A stretch of DNA of 64,000 bases from Strongylocentrotus droebachiensis (Eukaryota > Echinodermata > Echinoidea > Camarodonta > Strongylocentrotidae): contig JAVYIG010007237.1 in NCBI GenBank assembly GCA_035222895.1, positions 41,203 through 105,202 of the forward strand, written 5' to 3'. Positions within the stretch are counted from its first letter, which is position 1, and the number at the start of each line of letters is the position of its first letter. The notes under the pieces are model-generated. The model was not told the DNA's origin. It worked only from the letters and a program-made list of their open reading frames with translations, and made no database searches. Made by a program: the position numbers and the translations under genes. Shown piece after piece: positions 34,001 through 40,359 of the stretch.

Positions 34001-36702
34001 TCCCATCGGTGGTGCAAAAGGGAGGGGGTACCGGTCCTTTGTTTGAACAACCGAATTCGAGCTCTTCCCCGGATTAATAGTGGTAGTAGTAGTAGTAGAA
34101 GTAGTAGCACTAGTAGTTTAGAAGTAGACTTTAATGGATAACTTGGTTAGCATAAGGCTAATCTACACAGGGTCTAGAAGGCTCATTTAAAACCTACATG
34201 GTTTAAGTGACTAGTAATTGCGATTGAAGAAATCCGTAGCATCATGAAAGAAAACGGTAAGAGCGAGAGATATAAATATAATAGGTCAGGAAAAGAGCGG
34301 ACAGTAAAGGAAGGACTAACGTGTATGTATGTAAATTAACGATAGCCTTGCCTCTTCCCATTCTAGAGCTGTGCTCAATACTGGCCTGATGCTGACTCGG
34401 CTCAGTTTGGATCCTATTCAGTTTCAACCTTATCAACATCATCTGATGGAGACATGACCATTCGGCAACTGAAAGTTACCAGAAACTCCAAAGTATGTCT
34501 TATTTCATATATTTCCTTTACGACACAGTGGTTGTTGAAGAAGAGGCGGGGAATTTTATGTGATGCCCTCATTTGAAATGATTGTTTTTACATTCAAGAA
34601 ATCTAATATTTTTATTGAACCGCATTATGAATTTCAACCAGAACAGTTTTCCCAACCGGGCGAACTGCGACTTGATGAATATCTAACTTTTTCAAATATG
34701 AGGGCACTTAAAAAGAAATCATTTTCTGGTAGAACACAATGATATTATACAAAACTGAGACCAATTCTAATACGCCTCATACATCCATTTCCACGGATCG
34801 TTTTGTTTCTTTTTCTTTTAGACCAGTCACACCGTCACTCAGTACCAGTTCCATGGATGGCCTAAACATGGATCAGATGAACAATTAGGAGCTAGGTCGT
34901 TGCTCAAGCTCATCCGTGCTGTCAAAAGTTCCACTAACGAAAAGAAAGAATTCTCCATTCTTGTCCATTGTTTGTAAGTCTGGGACCTTTTCAATTATTA
35001 CTTATCCTAAACATTCGCAATTAGAAGTCCATGGAAGCAGGATCGGTCCATAAATACAACAACAAAAATTAGCTGTATTTTTTGGAAACCAAGGCAATAA
35101 TTTAAACATCTTAGAACCCATTTAAACTGTTAAAGGTAACGAACAGTATTGGAAACGCCCCAATTAAAAAAAAAAATGAAATGGAAGCTCTTATTACCTC
35201 TCATGTGAAAGAATATGTTTTGAATAATACATGATGATAAAAGAAATTCCGTGAAACATTTGGTAAATTAGTTTATCTATTGGTATGTGAGAGATAAAAA
35301 CGCACGTGTCGCGCACATGTGCGTAGTCCCATATACATCTTTCTGTGTACGGTGCTTGTAACTTCATCACGACTGGGCCAAATTTCATATCATTTTGATG
35401 ATTCCAGAACCTTGCAGTACATCTATGCTAGATGATCAACCTTTTCTGAGCGATTTCACAACGTTTCTTTCACAATGCCATCGCATGACCATAACTGGTC
35501 TGTACCTTTAAGCCAATGTCCTGTTTATACATTTGATGCATGCCTCTTGAAGAAAGATTTTCATTGGCAACACAAAAGCTTGACAGGGCTTGCTAGCAGC
35601 AGTTAATGTATGCAAAGCGTGTTCCATTTTTAGAGATGTGATTATGTAAAGCAAGTTAATTAAATATATAGTAATTAACCAGGGGTTCTGAAGAAAAAAC
35701 ATGCATAATTTAAATGCTTTAAAACAAAGGGATATTCAGTTGAGAGAAATGTACATGTACTATTATAAACGAAATTTATTTGATTCAAATCTTAGTAATA
35801 ATTTCGCCCAATAGTCATAATTTTCATTGAACCTTGATTATTGTACTTTAAACATATTTACATTTTGTTTAACATTAAAGGAGTGGTGCTGGGCGAACAG
35901 GTGTGTTTTGTACGGCTATGGAGTGCATCGCTCAGATAGCTGAGGGAGATTCCGTCGATATTTTCCAGACCGTCAAGATATTGCGAGCTGACAGGATGCA
36001 GTTCGTCCAAACTGAGGTATGAAAAAAGGAGTTGTAATTTTATCACACAGGTCAAATTACTCCCTGTAATAATGAACAAGAAACATGAACTATGATGAAA
36101 TATCATCTGTAATTGCAACATTTAAAAAGTATTTCCTTGTTGTGGTATGGTATGCAGTGGTAGAAGTTAAATCGAAATAGATATTTGAAATACTTTGATC
36201 GGAGTCAAATCTATGACTGTTTTTTCTTCTATTTTACATGTGAGGAATACAGCCTCTCAAGAACGTATTTTAGTTCGAAAATATATATTCGTGTATTTTC
36301 CTCATTTTATAGTATCATCTTTATTCTATTTTTTTTTAATCGTAATCTTCATCTCTCCATCCCTGTTTGCCAACGAATATCAAGTAGTTAACAAATAGAA
36401 CCTCCCCATACAATTTTTTATAGGAGGAATATGCTTTCGTCTACGATGTCATCCGTGAATACCTGCACACTGAAAACTATGAGCAGCTTCCATACCCGAT
36501 AGAGGACCACACGTATGGCAATGTAGAGATCGACTACACACTTGACCTGGAAGAGAACCCGTATGAGGTCACAGATCCACAGGAAGCAGGCGCCACCGCA
36601 CTCGTGTATGGCAATGTAGAGACTGAGAGGAGCCAGGACAGACCGAAGTCAAAGCCTCAACAATCGTACTCTGTATACGAGAACTTTGCATTTGATTGTT
36701 AA
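3170..36702 (+). CDS. Gene 1: receptor-type protein tyrosine phosphatase (5' partial)
   Basis: Single-pass receptor predicted to remove phosphate from tyrosine on cytoplasmic proteins. Exons read by eye: 3170-3408, 3965-4034, 5027-5204, 6335-6417, 6721-6974, 7530-7617, 8541-8617, 9233-9269, 9484-9581, 10082-10207, 10602-10750, 11169-11304, 11817-11934, a linker exon ending 16886, 32319-32418, 32962-33026, 33730-33858, 34367-34492, 34822-34973, 35881-36016, 36424-36702. Apart from the start of the linker exon, every junction is GT-AG and phase-compatible. About 895 residues are visible: FN3, TM helix, D1, D2 and tail. The N terminus and signal peptide lie left of the window. The 20-kb block of nested mobile DNA between D1 and D2 makes expression of this allele uncertain. 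I do not assign an orthologue symbol, because echinoderm RPTPs are an expanded family. Introns not annotated separately (for example 7618-8540 and 33027-33729) show nothing I recognise. Confidence 0.85.
4254..4456 (-). mobile_element. Truncated mariner-like MITE copy (intronic)
   Basis: Its right end reads 'ttctgggacgcactgta', the reverse complement of the terminus at 39240 and 41067. The body ('caaatgactttttggttcc', 'catgcgtgaaatatg') matches those copies. The opposite terminus is absent, so the copy is truncated. Confidence 0.75.
4770..4990. repeat. Fragment of the 'AAGTCCAC' fold-back family
   Basis: The run 'ggaagtccaccctgatatta' followed by 'gaagcagaaagatgagag' and 'gtttgagcaaattccgat' resembles the arms at 5453 and 53187. 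Only one arm is clear. It ends close to the acceptor of the gene 1 membrane exon. Confidence 0.55.
5027..5204 (+). CDS. Gene 1 transmembrane exon
   Basis: After a Thr/Ser-rich stalk ('TTTSSPLTVSTATLT') comes a Gly/Ala-rich stretch and a helix dominated by Ile and Val ('AILIIIIIIVVVIIVFK'), stopped by basic residues KRRR. This is a type I stop-transfer arrangement. The acceptor AG is 5025-5026 and the donor is 5205. The exon enters in phase 1 and leaves in phase 2, exactly as the membrane exon of gene 2 at 63470 does. Confidence 0.85.
5453..6233. mobile_element. Fold-back MITE, 'TTTAAAG..AAGTCCAC' family
   Basis: The left arm at 5453-5575 ('ttaaaggacaagtccact', 'gtttgagcaaaatcggata') is the near-perfect reverse complement of the right arm at 6110-6233. 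The arms are about 120 bp and the spacer is AT-rich with no ORF. It lies entirely in the intron between the membrane and juxtamembrane exons. Related partial copies lie at 4770 and 53187. Confidence 0.8.
6335..6974 (+). CDS. Gene 1 juxtamembrane exons
   Basis: Exons 6335-6417 and 6721-6974 encode a polar segment rich in Ser, Asn and Pro. It ends in the conserved lead-in to an RPTP catalytic domain: 'QPIPLAQFPAFVNKNR', then 'LFSEEFH'. In RPTPs this wedge region packs against D1 and can affect dimerisation. Phases are 2 in, 1 between and 0 out, all matching the neighbouring exons. Confidence 0.85.
7530..11934 (+). CDS. Gene 1 phosphatase domain D1 (catalytic)
   Basis: Nine exons: 7530-7617, 8541-8617, 9233-9269, 9484-9581, 10082-10207, 10602-10750, 11169-11304 and 11817-11934, with 9233-9269 only 37 nt long. 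All landmark motifs of an active classical PTP are present in order: pTyr loop 'KKNRYKNILPYD', 'SDYFNASYIP', 'DDFWRMVWQENVTTIAMV', WPD loop 'FTEWPDKGVP', signature HCSAGVGRTG (split by a phase-2 intron after 10750), and Q loop 'YMVQTQEQYGFIY'. The nucleophilic Cys, the Arg and the general-acid Asp are intact, so activity is predicted. The last donor (gttttc at 11935) is weak but its phase (1) is clear. Confidence 0.9.
7618..8540. other. Intron without recognised element
   Basis: AT-rich intron sequence. The only structure I noticed is a short inverted pair, 'tactatgtccc' near 7969 and 'gggacatagta' near 8484. It could be the ends of an old MITE of about 520 bp, but the arms are too short to call. 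Confidence 0.4.
8838..9000. repeat. (CA)n microsatellite
   Basis: Imperfect CA/CACG repeats run across two blocks (8838-8900 and 8935-8985). ORFs here on the minus strand are Val/Cys strings from the repeat. Confidence 0.9.
9672..9998 (+). mobile_element. tRNA-headed SINE with LINE-like 3' tail
   Basis: The head has an A-box-like 'ggcttagtcgtagtgg' and a clear B box, 'ggttcgatcccc'. A unique body of about 200 bp follows. It ends in 'gaagcgctcagagacag...aagcgctaaataaat' and an ATT-rich tail. The paired agcgct motifs can fold into a stem-loop and also occur at the 3' end of the L2-type LINE at 46914, suggesting that SINE and LINE share a tail. It sits in the intron after exon 9484-9581. Confidence 0.75.
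12254..13042 (+). CDS. LINE ORF1: coiled-coil RNA-binding protein
   Basis: 262 residues from the first ATG. The frame is open a little further upstream, but only without an ATG. Residues about 30-105 are heptad-rich ('NLEEKENEVKHLKETI') and likely form a coiled coil. Then 'SMEQYSRRSNIRIFGLQE' matches the start of the RRM-like domain of L1-type ORF1 proteins, and a basic C-terminal region follows ('ARSRPIIVKLTTYRKRR'). In this family ORF1 trimerises, binds the element RNA and acts as a nucleic-acid chaperone. It lies 252 bp upstream of ORF2. Confidence 0.85.
   Translation: MAASLNTRQQAAITSQVIRDLVKNDEFTNLLDAIVSKAIDKKMGEFLTSIEKIQGDMFDVLKNLEEKENEVKHLKETIVHQQHDINRMESAINSMEQYSRRSNIRIFGLQEKKGENTDALVADVITRKLGVTLDPVRDLDRTHRTGRLHDNSEPSAPGTSSTDASSARKARSRPIIVKLTTYRKRREVIYNRKKLKGTGIVIVEDLTVENQKLLSVTRKTSGVTAAWSSDGRIIALINATGGKSITKLIASEGDLKNIKTHS
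13295..16489 (+). CDS. LINE ORF2: endonuclease-reverse transcriptase
   Basis: 1064 residues with no interruption. The N terminus has a short Cys motif ('CIQCLSEIFPFN'). The AP endonuclease runs from about 110 to 325: Asn in 'LNARSLP' (N115), 'AISETWF', 'GCIYRPPD', 'MGDYNIN', 'SLIDNIFTN', and D319-H320 in 'SDFSDHFPIF'. The reverse transcriptase covers about 570-860, with 'NYRPVALLSIFCKILEKI', 'NDQFGFRK', 'FMDLSKAFDTIDH', 'GVPQGSVLGPLLFILYVND' and the catalytic FADD (A783-D784-D785). There is no RNase H. It nicks target DNA and primes reverse transcription there. The Jockey/CR1/L2 group fits; the exact clade needs a tree. Confidence 0.93.
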   Translation: MGASVYCSCASSSSLCIQCLSEIFPFNYYEDDCEFLWSMYTFFHLDKDINVDKLLKLKVNPFNMNSPNQNFNVENILSDDDCNTLYVNNCKYTFCDNFNTQYKDKKSNISMLHLNARSLPRNFNEFQILLSSIDYDFSFIAISETWFKPSTHVGMFNINGYKLVQVCRPSQTGGGVALYVKCNIEYTVLADLSSSTANYDTLFIETIQNNKSVVIGCIYRPPDTNITPFSEKIKAIFDILECDKKDIYVMGDYNINLINYDVHNTTNDFLDTMFSYNMYPLITKPTRVTHSSVSLIDNIFTNTVHGDRNVGILYSDFSDHFPIFCISSLQSSCNRHVVNNRKKSRLINDSHMNMFKEKLVSVNWSDGVKCDNVNDSYNIFFEKFYKVYDNCFPLQLNCVSNQHNSIKPWITKGILKSVKRKHRLYETFLKKPSDQHKRKYLLYKNKLTNISRSSKRNYYKNLFDNVKGDLKKTWRQINLILGNKKENAFPKTMYHENIKISSRIDVAQYFNSFFVNIGKKLSSSISSSHSFQEFLPDKSFNSFYIKPTCVNEIIEIASTLKSNKACGPDGISPKVVKQCIHYFVQPLCDVFNKSFMSGIMPDSLKIAKIIPIYKKNDINNIENYRPVALLSIFCKILEKIMHRRLYDFLNKSKILINDQFGFRKDFSTSLSILNLTDYILQELNSGNFCCGVFMDLSKAFDTIDHHILLKKLNYYGIRGIPLQWFLSYLLSRKQYVVVDGVESNLMNIDIGVPQGSVLGPLLFILYVNDIVNSSKLLKFSLFADDTAVVFPHANISQLIFTVNSELCILNNWFKCNKLQLNFEKTKYVIFHPRKRKVLSDIEVVKIDDIAIERKDCIDFLGVTIQENLNWKKHIDRVCNKLLKCIGVFYRLKDFLPLRILFNIYYAILLPHLNYCTIIWGNTFKSNLSKLFILQKKAVRLLTNSHYMTPSAPLFVKYKVMPLFELIRFNTWIFMYKYNKGALPEVFSNMFQTNSKFHTHLTRQHQDLHKPFSRFNYVRNSIRFTGVYEWNLLSSNITNSTTLSRFKVLCKLRLFSSLNNLDLSS
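16833..16886 (+). CDS. Gene 1 D1-D2 linker exon, 3' part (acceptor not visible)
   Basis: The frame '(H)TSGDGRGRSKMTKEFQ' ends at a GT donor at 16887 in phase 0. 'SKMTKEFQ' resembles the conserved linker of tandem RPTPs, where D1 is followed by a G-x-E-x-E-F type motif. It joins in frame to 32319, giving '..EFQ' then 'TLKSLCPDPP'. Its 5' boundary is lost: there is no AG in the preceding 50 bases, an in-frame TAA lies in the LINE A tail (about 16820), and the LINE sits directly upstream. The 5' end given here is a working limit, not a splice site. Confidence 0.5.
16887..17682. other. Intron sequence between LINE and YR element
   Basis: Intronic. It contains a GA-rich tract (about 17166-17212) and otherwise nothing I recognise. 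Confidence 0.5.
17683..18488 (-). repeat. B2 split direct repeat (806 bp)
   Basis: Nearly identical to 19069-19874, offset 1386 bp. I saw one mismatch (gctagg versus gctaag). It contains three 107-bp tandem units starting at 17847, 17954 and 18061, each with two copies of a 'cccccgcctat...aaatcgagtgatgcc' motif, followed by more diverged versions. The left flank shows no matching duplication on the other side of the element. Confidence 0.9.
18791..19072 (-). repeat. A2 split repeat
   Basis: It matches two separated blocks: 18842-19072 equals 32083-32312, and 18791-18835 equals 22101-22147. The break between those blocks is exactly the insertion point of the Academ-like element, so A2 serves as the uninterrupted reference for A1. 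A 20-base match, 'tgatgtgcgaccaggccaaa', is also shared by about 18570 and 21916. Confidence 0.85.
19069..19874 (-). repeat. B1 split direct repeat (806 bp)
   Basis: Second copy of the B repeat with the same internal 107-bp tandem units. It joins A2 at a shared 'atta' (19069-19072), the kind of short overlap expected at the junction of a circular YR intermediate. Confidence 0.9.
20398..20462. repeat. 16-bp tandem repeat
   Basis: Four copies of a unit close to 'ctgaaatataagaaca', just downstream of the hydrolase ORF on the minus strand. Confidence 0.85.
20494..21099 (-). CDS. SGNH/GDSL-type hydrolase ORF of the YR retroelement
   Basis: 201 residues. Motifs in order: 'WIVGDSIVFWAH' (block I, GDS with the nucleophilic Ser), 'HVGTNDIEG' (block III, GTND with the oxyanion Asn) and 'RPDGLHLSNEGLDRF' (block V, catalytic Asp and His as D-x-x-H). 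These are the SGNH hydrolase landmarks, so it is potentially active as an esterase. Ngaro elements in sea urchin and fish are known to encode such a hydrolase, though its role in their cycle is unsettled. The first 15 residues or so may be non-native, because another repeat tail lies directly upstream. The region opposite (+) is a shadow frame. Confidence 0.8.
   Translation of the reverse strand: MFFGIQNAAQSSFLILSTEQIWIVGDSIVFWAHRRAELTGCADMDLGTVIHWAGKRGLRLDQTNAWLESITSGLTKPTVLVLHVGTNDIEGCSKRAMANAVNRLITSNTETTIIWSDILERVEYKCCSPEEQDKLDDRRRATNRYARALAGRNGGKAIPHPDIRHKDRALYRPDGLHLSNEGLDRFITDLKEGLSYLGSSK
21190..21405 (+). mobile_element. 3' end of a retroposon with (AAATC)n tail
   Basis: An ATT-rich tract and 'cctctcgaggcgagggactt' lead to a tail of five AAATC-type units at about 21379-21402. 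It resembles the 3' end of CR1/L2-type elements and is a truncated insertion inside the YR element. Confidence 0.55.
21406..22100. other. YR element interior without recognised gene
   Basis: No open frame resembling RT, RNase H or tyrosine recombinase. This is where a complete Ngaro would carry its main ORFs, so the interior seems deleted. Confidence 0.5.
22148..22210 (+). repeat. Academ-like element: left terminal inverted repeat
   Basis: It pairs with 32009-32076 in inverted orientation. The best-conserved blocks are the first 14 bases, 'ttcttgtgaccaccg' and 'ggcaactacct'. Confidence 0.8.
22432..28417 (+). CDS. Academ-like transposon protein with FEN1/XPG-like nuclease (3 exons)
   Basis: Exons 22432-22673, 23468-23577 and 23916-28417, with GT-AG junctions in compatible phase (2, then 1), give 1617 residues. 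N-terminal zinc-binding-like motifs: 'GYHVECYRHF' (about 90-100) and a second unit with C164-x2-C167 and 'YHRSCYLCYC' (H226, C229). Residues about 690-740 hold 'VFDQAIYSKAQQIRW' and 'RLGAFHTALSML', a candidate transposase core. Residues about 1175-1420 carry all seven acidic positions of a FEN1/XPG nuclease: D1181, D1226 (before a basic segment with 'KAGERGRR'), E1327 and D1329 in EEADTR, D1359 and D1361 in SPDTDV, and D1417 in SGCDSTS. A Cys-rich cluster (1560-1600) and an acidic tail close it. Probably the transposase. It is intact, so recent activity is possible. Confidence 0.85.
28591..29000. repeat. 111-bp tandem repeat, four copies
   Basis: Units start at 28591, 28702, 28813 and 28923 (aattcatttgttt...). 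They are near-identical, with only a few substitutions and a 1-bp indel. A diverged fifth unit lies at about 30438-30545. The intervening sequence interrupts the array. Confidence 0.9.
29001..30263. other. Noncoding interior of the Academ-like element
   Basis: It contains an inverted pair, 'gtgaccaaagttcgcgc' at 29459-29475 and its complement at 30067-30084, with a second direct copy of the motif at 29477. A weak tRNA-like segment lies at about 30125-30205, with an A-box-like 'tagcctagtggtc' and a B-box-like 'gagttcgaatcccg'. Its stems are poor, so I read it as a decayed SINE head, not a gene. The 127-residue frame at 29365-29748 is unsupported. Confidence 0.5.
30264..30427. repeat. Long imperfect palindrome (about 75-bp arms)
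   Basis: Starting 'agtattaatgactgcttt', the sequence folds back around about 30345 to end in the complement 'cagtcattaatact'. The arms carry 'gaaatagttgttttattacg' and its complement. A few bases are bulged or mismatched. Likely a fold-back MITE. Confidence 0.8.
30428..32008. other. Noncoding 3' interior of the Academ-like element
   Basis: AT-rich. It includes a poly-G run (about 31350), GA-rich tracts (31378-31500), and a poly-C/poly-A block at 31670-31725 whose frames are composition artefacts. No gene recognised. Confidence 0.5.
32009..32076 (-). repeat. Academ-like element: right terminal inverted repeat
   Basis: The reverse complement begins tagactgggatgca and contains 'ttcttgtgaccaccg' and 'ggcaactacct', as in the left arm. 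Confidence 0.8.
32319..36016 (+). CDS. Gene 1 phosphatase domain D2 (likely non-catalytic)
   Basis: Exons 32319-32418, 32962-33026, 33730-33858, 34367-34492, 34822-34973 and 35881-36016. Motifs in order: 'NHPKNRYGNNLPL', 'RNRVILDSPDHDYINASQIK', 'TTVSDFWSMVLDNKPSTIVML', 'CAQYWPD', then 'YQFHGWPKHGSDEQ', where the WPD general-acid Asp is replaced by Lys, and 'VHCLSGAGRTGVF', which keeps the C-x5-R signature. 'MQFVQTEEEYAFVY' follows into the last exon. The retained Cys with a lost general acid is typical of regulatory D2 domains, so little or no activity is expected. A cryptic acceptor inside the first exon (AG at 32339-32340) is in phase 1. Confidence 0.88.
35130..35511 (-). mobile_element. 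TTAA-flanked MITE, full copy
   Basis: The ends are ttaaaggtaacgaacagt and, inverted, ttaaaggtacagaccagt. It is the reverse complement of the copy at 44387-44790 and of the truncated copy at 36699. There is no ORF. It lies in the intron before exon 35881. TTAA target sites are used by piggyBac and Kolobok elements, so the superfamily is undecided. Confidence 0.8.
36424..36702 (+). CDS. Gene 1 last exon: end of D2 and tyrosine-rich tail
   Basis: It completes D2 ('EEYAFVYDVIREYLH') and adds a tail of about 70 residues. The tail has 'HTYGNVEIDY', 'ALVYGNVETE' and 'SVYENFAFDC'. Three tyrosines fit Y-x-N, the GRB2-SH2 docking preference, and L-V-Y-G-N-V also fits the ITIM pattern. This is a motif match, not proof. 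The TAA stop at 36700-36702 falls inside a TTAA that coincides with the end of a MITE copy, so the native C terminus may once have been longer. Confidence 0.88.
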   Translation, partial: EEYAFVYDVIREYLHTENYEQLPYPIEDHTYGNVEIDYTLDLEENPYEVTDPQEAGATALVYGNVETERSQDRPKSKPQQSYSVYENFAFDC

Positions 36703-36930
36703 AGATGAAGTTGAGTTCTGGTCATGCGATTGCATTGTGAAAGAAACGGTGTGGAATCGATCAGAAAAGGTTGATCATCTAGTATATAACAATTTGTGTG
36801 TATTGCAAGGTTCTGGAATGATCAAAATGATAAGAAATTTGGCCAAGTCTTGGTAAAGTTACAAACACTGTACACAGAAAGATGTATATGGGATTACACG
36901 AACACGACACGTGGCGTAAAAATCCTACCC
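36699..36930 (+). mobile_element. Truncated TTAA MITE overlapping the gene 1 stop codon
   Basis: From TTAAAGAT onward the sequence follows the copy at 44387, with 'gttctggtcatgcgattgc' and 'gatcagaaaaggttgatcat'. Similarity fades after about 36905. It would form the proximal 3' UTR of gene 1. Confidence 0.75.
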
Positions 36931-37079
36931 TGGAGTTTTACGATGTTACATGACATATTTAGAATATGAAGAGCCATGCCTTCAAAGGAACATGTCTCAT
37001 CTGATGTAATTCCACACTTGCATAATAAGAATGATAACGCTCACAAATTATTTTTCACCTGTTCCAGAACTCAACCTTC

Positions 37080-37285
37080 TCTTTAAATTCATATAGCCTT
37101 GCGTTGTTTGAATGGTGTTCCGTATACAAGAACGTTGCATTTGATTCTTAAATTCATATAACTTTGTTGGTTGCCGGTCCTGAAATCTCTAGAGGAAAAA
37201 ATATCTTGATTTGATGTCCAAGGGTTGAGGGTTCGAATCCCGGCCCGGCACATTATTACACATCTGTAGAGGTGCATTATTTATG
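37080..37285 (+). repeat. Duplicated CDS-end segment and SINE head fragment
   Basis: Bases about 37122-37151 repeat the last 30 bases of the gene 1 coding sequence (36673-36703) with about three differences. A 'ttaaattcatata' motif is itself duplicated at 37083 and 37149. At 37213-37250 'ccaagggttgagggttcgaa' and the following bases match the B-box region of the SINE at 43009. Confidence 0.6.
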
Positions 37286-39239
37286 GTGATCAAGTGAATG
37301 TTCTAAACTTATGAAGTACAAAGAATATATTTTCGAAATTTATTTAAAGTAGATTATTCATGTCTGTAATATGTAACATTTTGTTTGATCAATTATTGCT
37401 CTATTGTTGTATGCCAATTAATTATTTCGAAAAGCGAATAATATACAAATATTCAGGGGTCAAAGGATCTCCCCTAGATCATTGTCTCCTCTTCATTTAT
37501 TTTGTCTCTCTGGTAAAATTGTTTTTCTTGTTTTGTCAAATTCTCTTTCTATTGTTGAAATATTGAGATTAATCACGATTTTTTTTTTAAAGAAGTTTAA
37601 TTACCACCATAGTGCTGTTTTTTAAGACTCATGTAAACCTATAATTTTATCTAGGTTATTACACTGACCTAATGATTGTTAATTTGAAGTAAATAATTAT
37701 GTTTGTTGTAGAAAATGATGATAACTACAAATATAAATCAACGTCACTTCTATTGTTTGAATCACACTTATTATTGAAATATGTTATTTAAGGGTGCAGG
37801 TTTGTGTAATAAATTCAAACGACTTACTGATTTATTGTAAATAGAGAGAAGATTCCATTTCTATTTACATTACAAAACACAGTAAAGGCTGATAGTTCTT
37901 TCTTAGTGCTGCATTGCGATGGTTAAAATCACTAGCCTTTCAAACTGCATGTAAGTAAATTAAAAGCGTGTGTTTATTTTTTGCAAAGTTTATGGTGTAA
38001 TATATATATATATATTTCTAGTTAAGGTTGATTTCCTCGTGAAAGAAGAAGTCTTGAATTTCTACTTATCATGCTTGTAATTATTAGAAATACATGTATA
38101 GCTTGTAAGCTAACGATTGTCCCACTCTTAAGTGGTAACATGTTTTCTTCCCCCCCCCCCCTCTATACCACCAAGTGCATGATGATAATATTATATCAAA
38201 AATAATCTCAGACAAAAACATCGTTTCATGTTTAATTATGTTTTTCTTTGTCAAATTAGTTTTGAAATCAAAGAAAAACTTTTATTGAAATAATAATCAC
38301 AATCCATGCACATCCCTTCTCTTTCAAGAAGAATCAAATTAATCATAACATACACATTTATTATTTCCCTTATCTGTCATTATGTATAGGGAATGTGAAG
38401 GAGCTGCTTGAAGAAAAAAATTACACAGTTTCCATAATTCTATATTAAAACTACATCCATGTATATATTTTCGACATATTTGACATTCTTTATCGGGAAA
38501 TCGTGTTTTTATAAATTGATAATGAAAATGACCCAAATAAAATTTACCCCCATCGCAATAATGTTGATAGACCTGGCTTTATCAAATGGGAAGCTTTGTC
38601 GACAATTCATTTATATGATACGATATTATTAGATGAGCGGCTAATACTTGGAAAGCAAGTTGAATAGCTCTTTATCACCGCAGTAACCTGAAAGCAAAAA
38701 AAAAAAAAAAAACGGTGACGGACAATTATAAGTCTTATGTTCTCCTGTATAGATATCTGTTTAACATAATGTGTTTTAAAATGTCGACTTCATATATTCT
38801 ATATGCTGCAATACAAGACAGTACCGACAACATCAATCTGATCTGTATATACATATATTCCTTCTTTTTTTGTAAGCAACTTTCAGTACTATGGAGATAG
38901 ATAATTTTGTATTCTTTTTTCCCCTGCAGTAAGGTGGTTAATTAGAATCTTATATCATAACATTGGCTGCTGTTCCTAGAATATTAGATACATGTGACTA
39001 ATAATTCTTTTTTAAAAAAACATCTTTTATACATTTTTTCTCGCCATAATTTGTTGCAAGCATGATATTCCTTGAACAAAAAAAATCATCTGCGAGACTG
39101 ACGTTCCATTTTGAAATGTTGATATTACCATTCATGACAAACATTTGATAACATATTTCATCATATATTACATTTTTCACTTCTGTGCAGATGTTTGGAC
39201 AAATTCTCATAATTATAATAGGAAATTTTGAAATATATA
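37286..39239. other. Intergenic, nothing recognised
   Basis: AT-rich sequence with poly-C (38150), poly-A (38698) and a TATA microsatellite (about 38000). Possible AATAAA at about 37808 for gene 1, unproven. No gene, RNA or clear element seen. Confidence 0.5.
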
Positions 39240-40359
39240 CAGTGCGTCCCAGAAAAAACGAAACCAAGAATTATCGACATTTGATCATAACTTACCCTCA
39301 ATTATAATTGATAAATGACACATATTTGGAAAGCCGAGATCCTCCTTTTTCATCTGATGTAACTCATATGATGCATATTTCACGCATAAGCGATTAAGAT
39401 GAATTTGAAGAGAGGAAACCAAAAAGTCCTTTGGCGGTCGGTATCTGAATTTCAAAGAGAAAATCACATTTCCAAAAAGTTGAGTTCCTGCCCTTTTATA
39501 TGACACCTCAATCACGAAAAATGAGCTGGGAATAACAAAGTTCTATATGTTTAAAGTAGTGCTTGCATATCCATAATTTTATCAGACGAATTCATTTTTA
39601 CTGGCTGCCTGCCTTAGCAACACACGGAATTAAATAAAGTCTTTTGACAATTCTGTTTTTTGCTACGGCAGACAGCCAGTGAAAACGAATAAAAGAATTT
39701 ACAGATAGCACATGGTACAAATGACCCCAAATATCCACAGATCTTTTACACATGGAGAAGTTCCACTTTGAGCATCTTAGAATAATAACTGCCAAAGTCC
39801 TAGATGTGCTTCATGAATACCTTTTGTTTGCCCTCTTGAAAAGAATACTTCCACCTGCGTTTCTTAGAATGTACCGTTGGTGCATAAATTAATAATGTTA
39901 CATAACTTTCATGAGCGCATATCCAGTATTCATCTCTGTGGGTTTTACCTTTTTGGTACAAATGACCTTTATCTGCTCATGCTCAGACTGCAACCGTAAA
40001 CTGGCTTATTCGTTTGATAAAATTATGGAAATGCAAGCACTACTTTAAACATACAGAACTTTGTCATTCCTTGCTCATTTTTCGTGATTGCGGTGTGATG
40101 TGAAAGGGCAAAAACTCAACTTTCTAGAAATGGGATTTTCTCTTTGAAATTCAGATATCGTCCGCCAAATGACTTTGTGGTTTCCTCTCTTCAAATTCAT
40201 TTAAATTACTCATGCGTGAAATATGCATCAGGTGAGTTGCATTATATGAAAGAGGAGGATCTAAGCTTTCCAAATATGTGTCATTTATTAATTATAAATG
40301 TGACTAAGTTATGATAAAACATCTATAATTCTCGGTTTCGTTTTTTCTGGGACGCACTG
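39240..40359. mobile_element. Composite fold-back with mariner-like ends (TA TSD)
   Basis: Both ends read cagtgcgtcccagaaaaaac inward and are flanked by TA. The outer arms of about 270 bp match the MITE at 41067. Inside are two further nested inverted pairs: 39521-39590 with 40010-40081, and a 'actggctg' pair near 39600 and 39680. No transposase frame is present. Confidence 0.8.
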
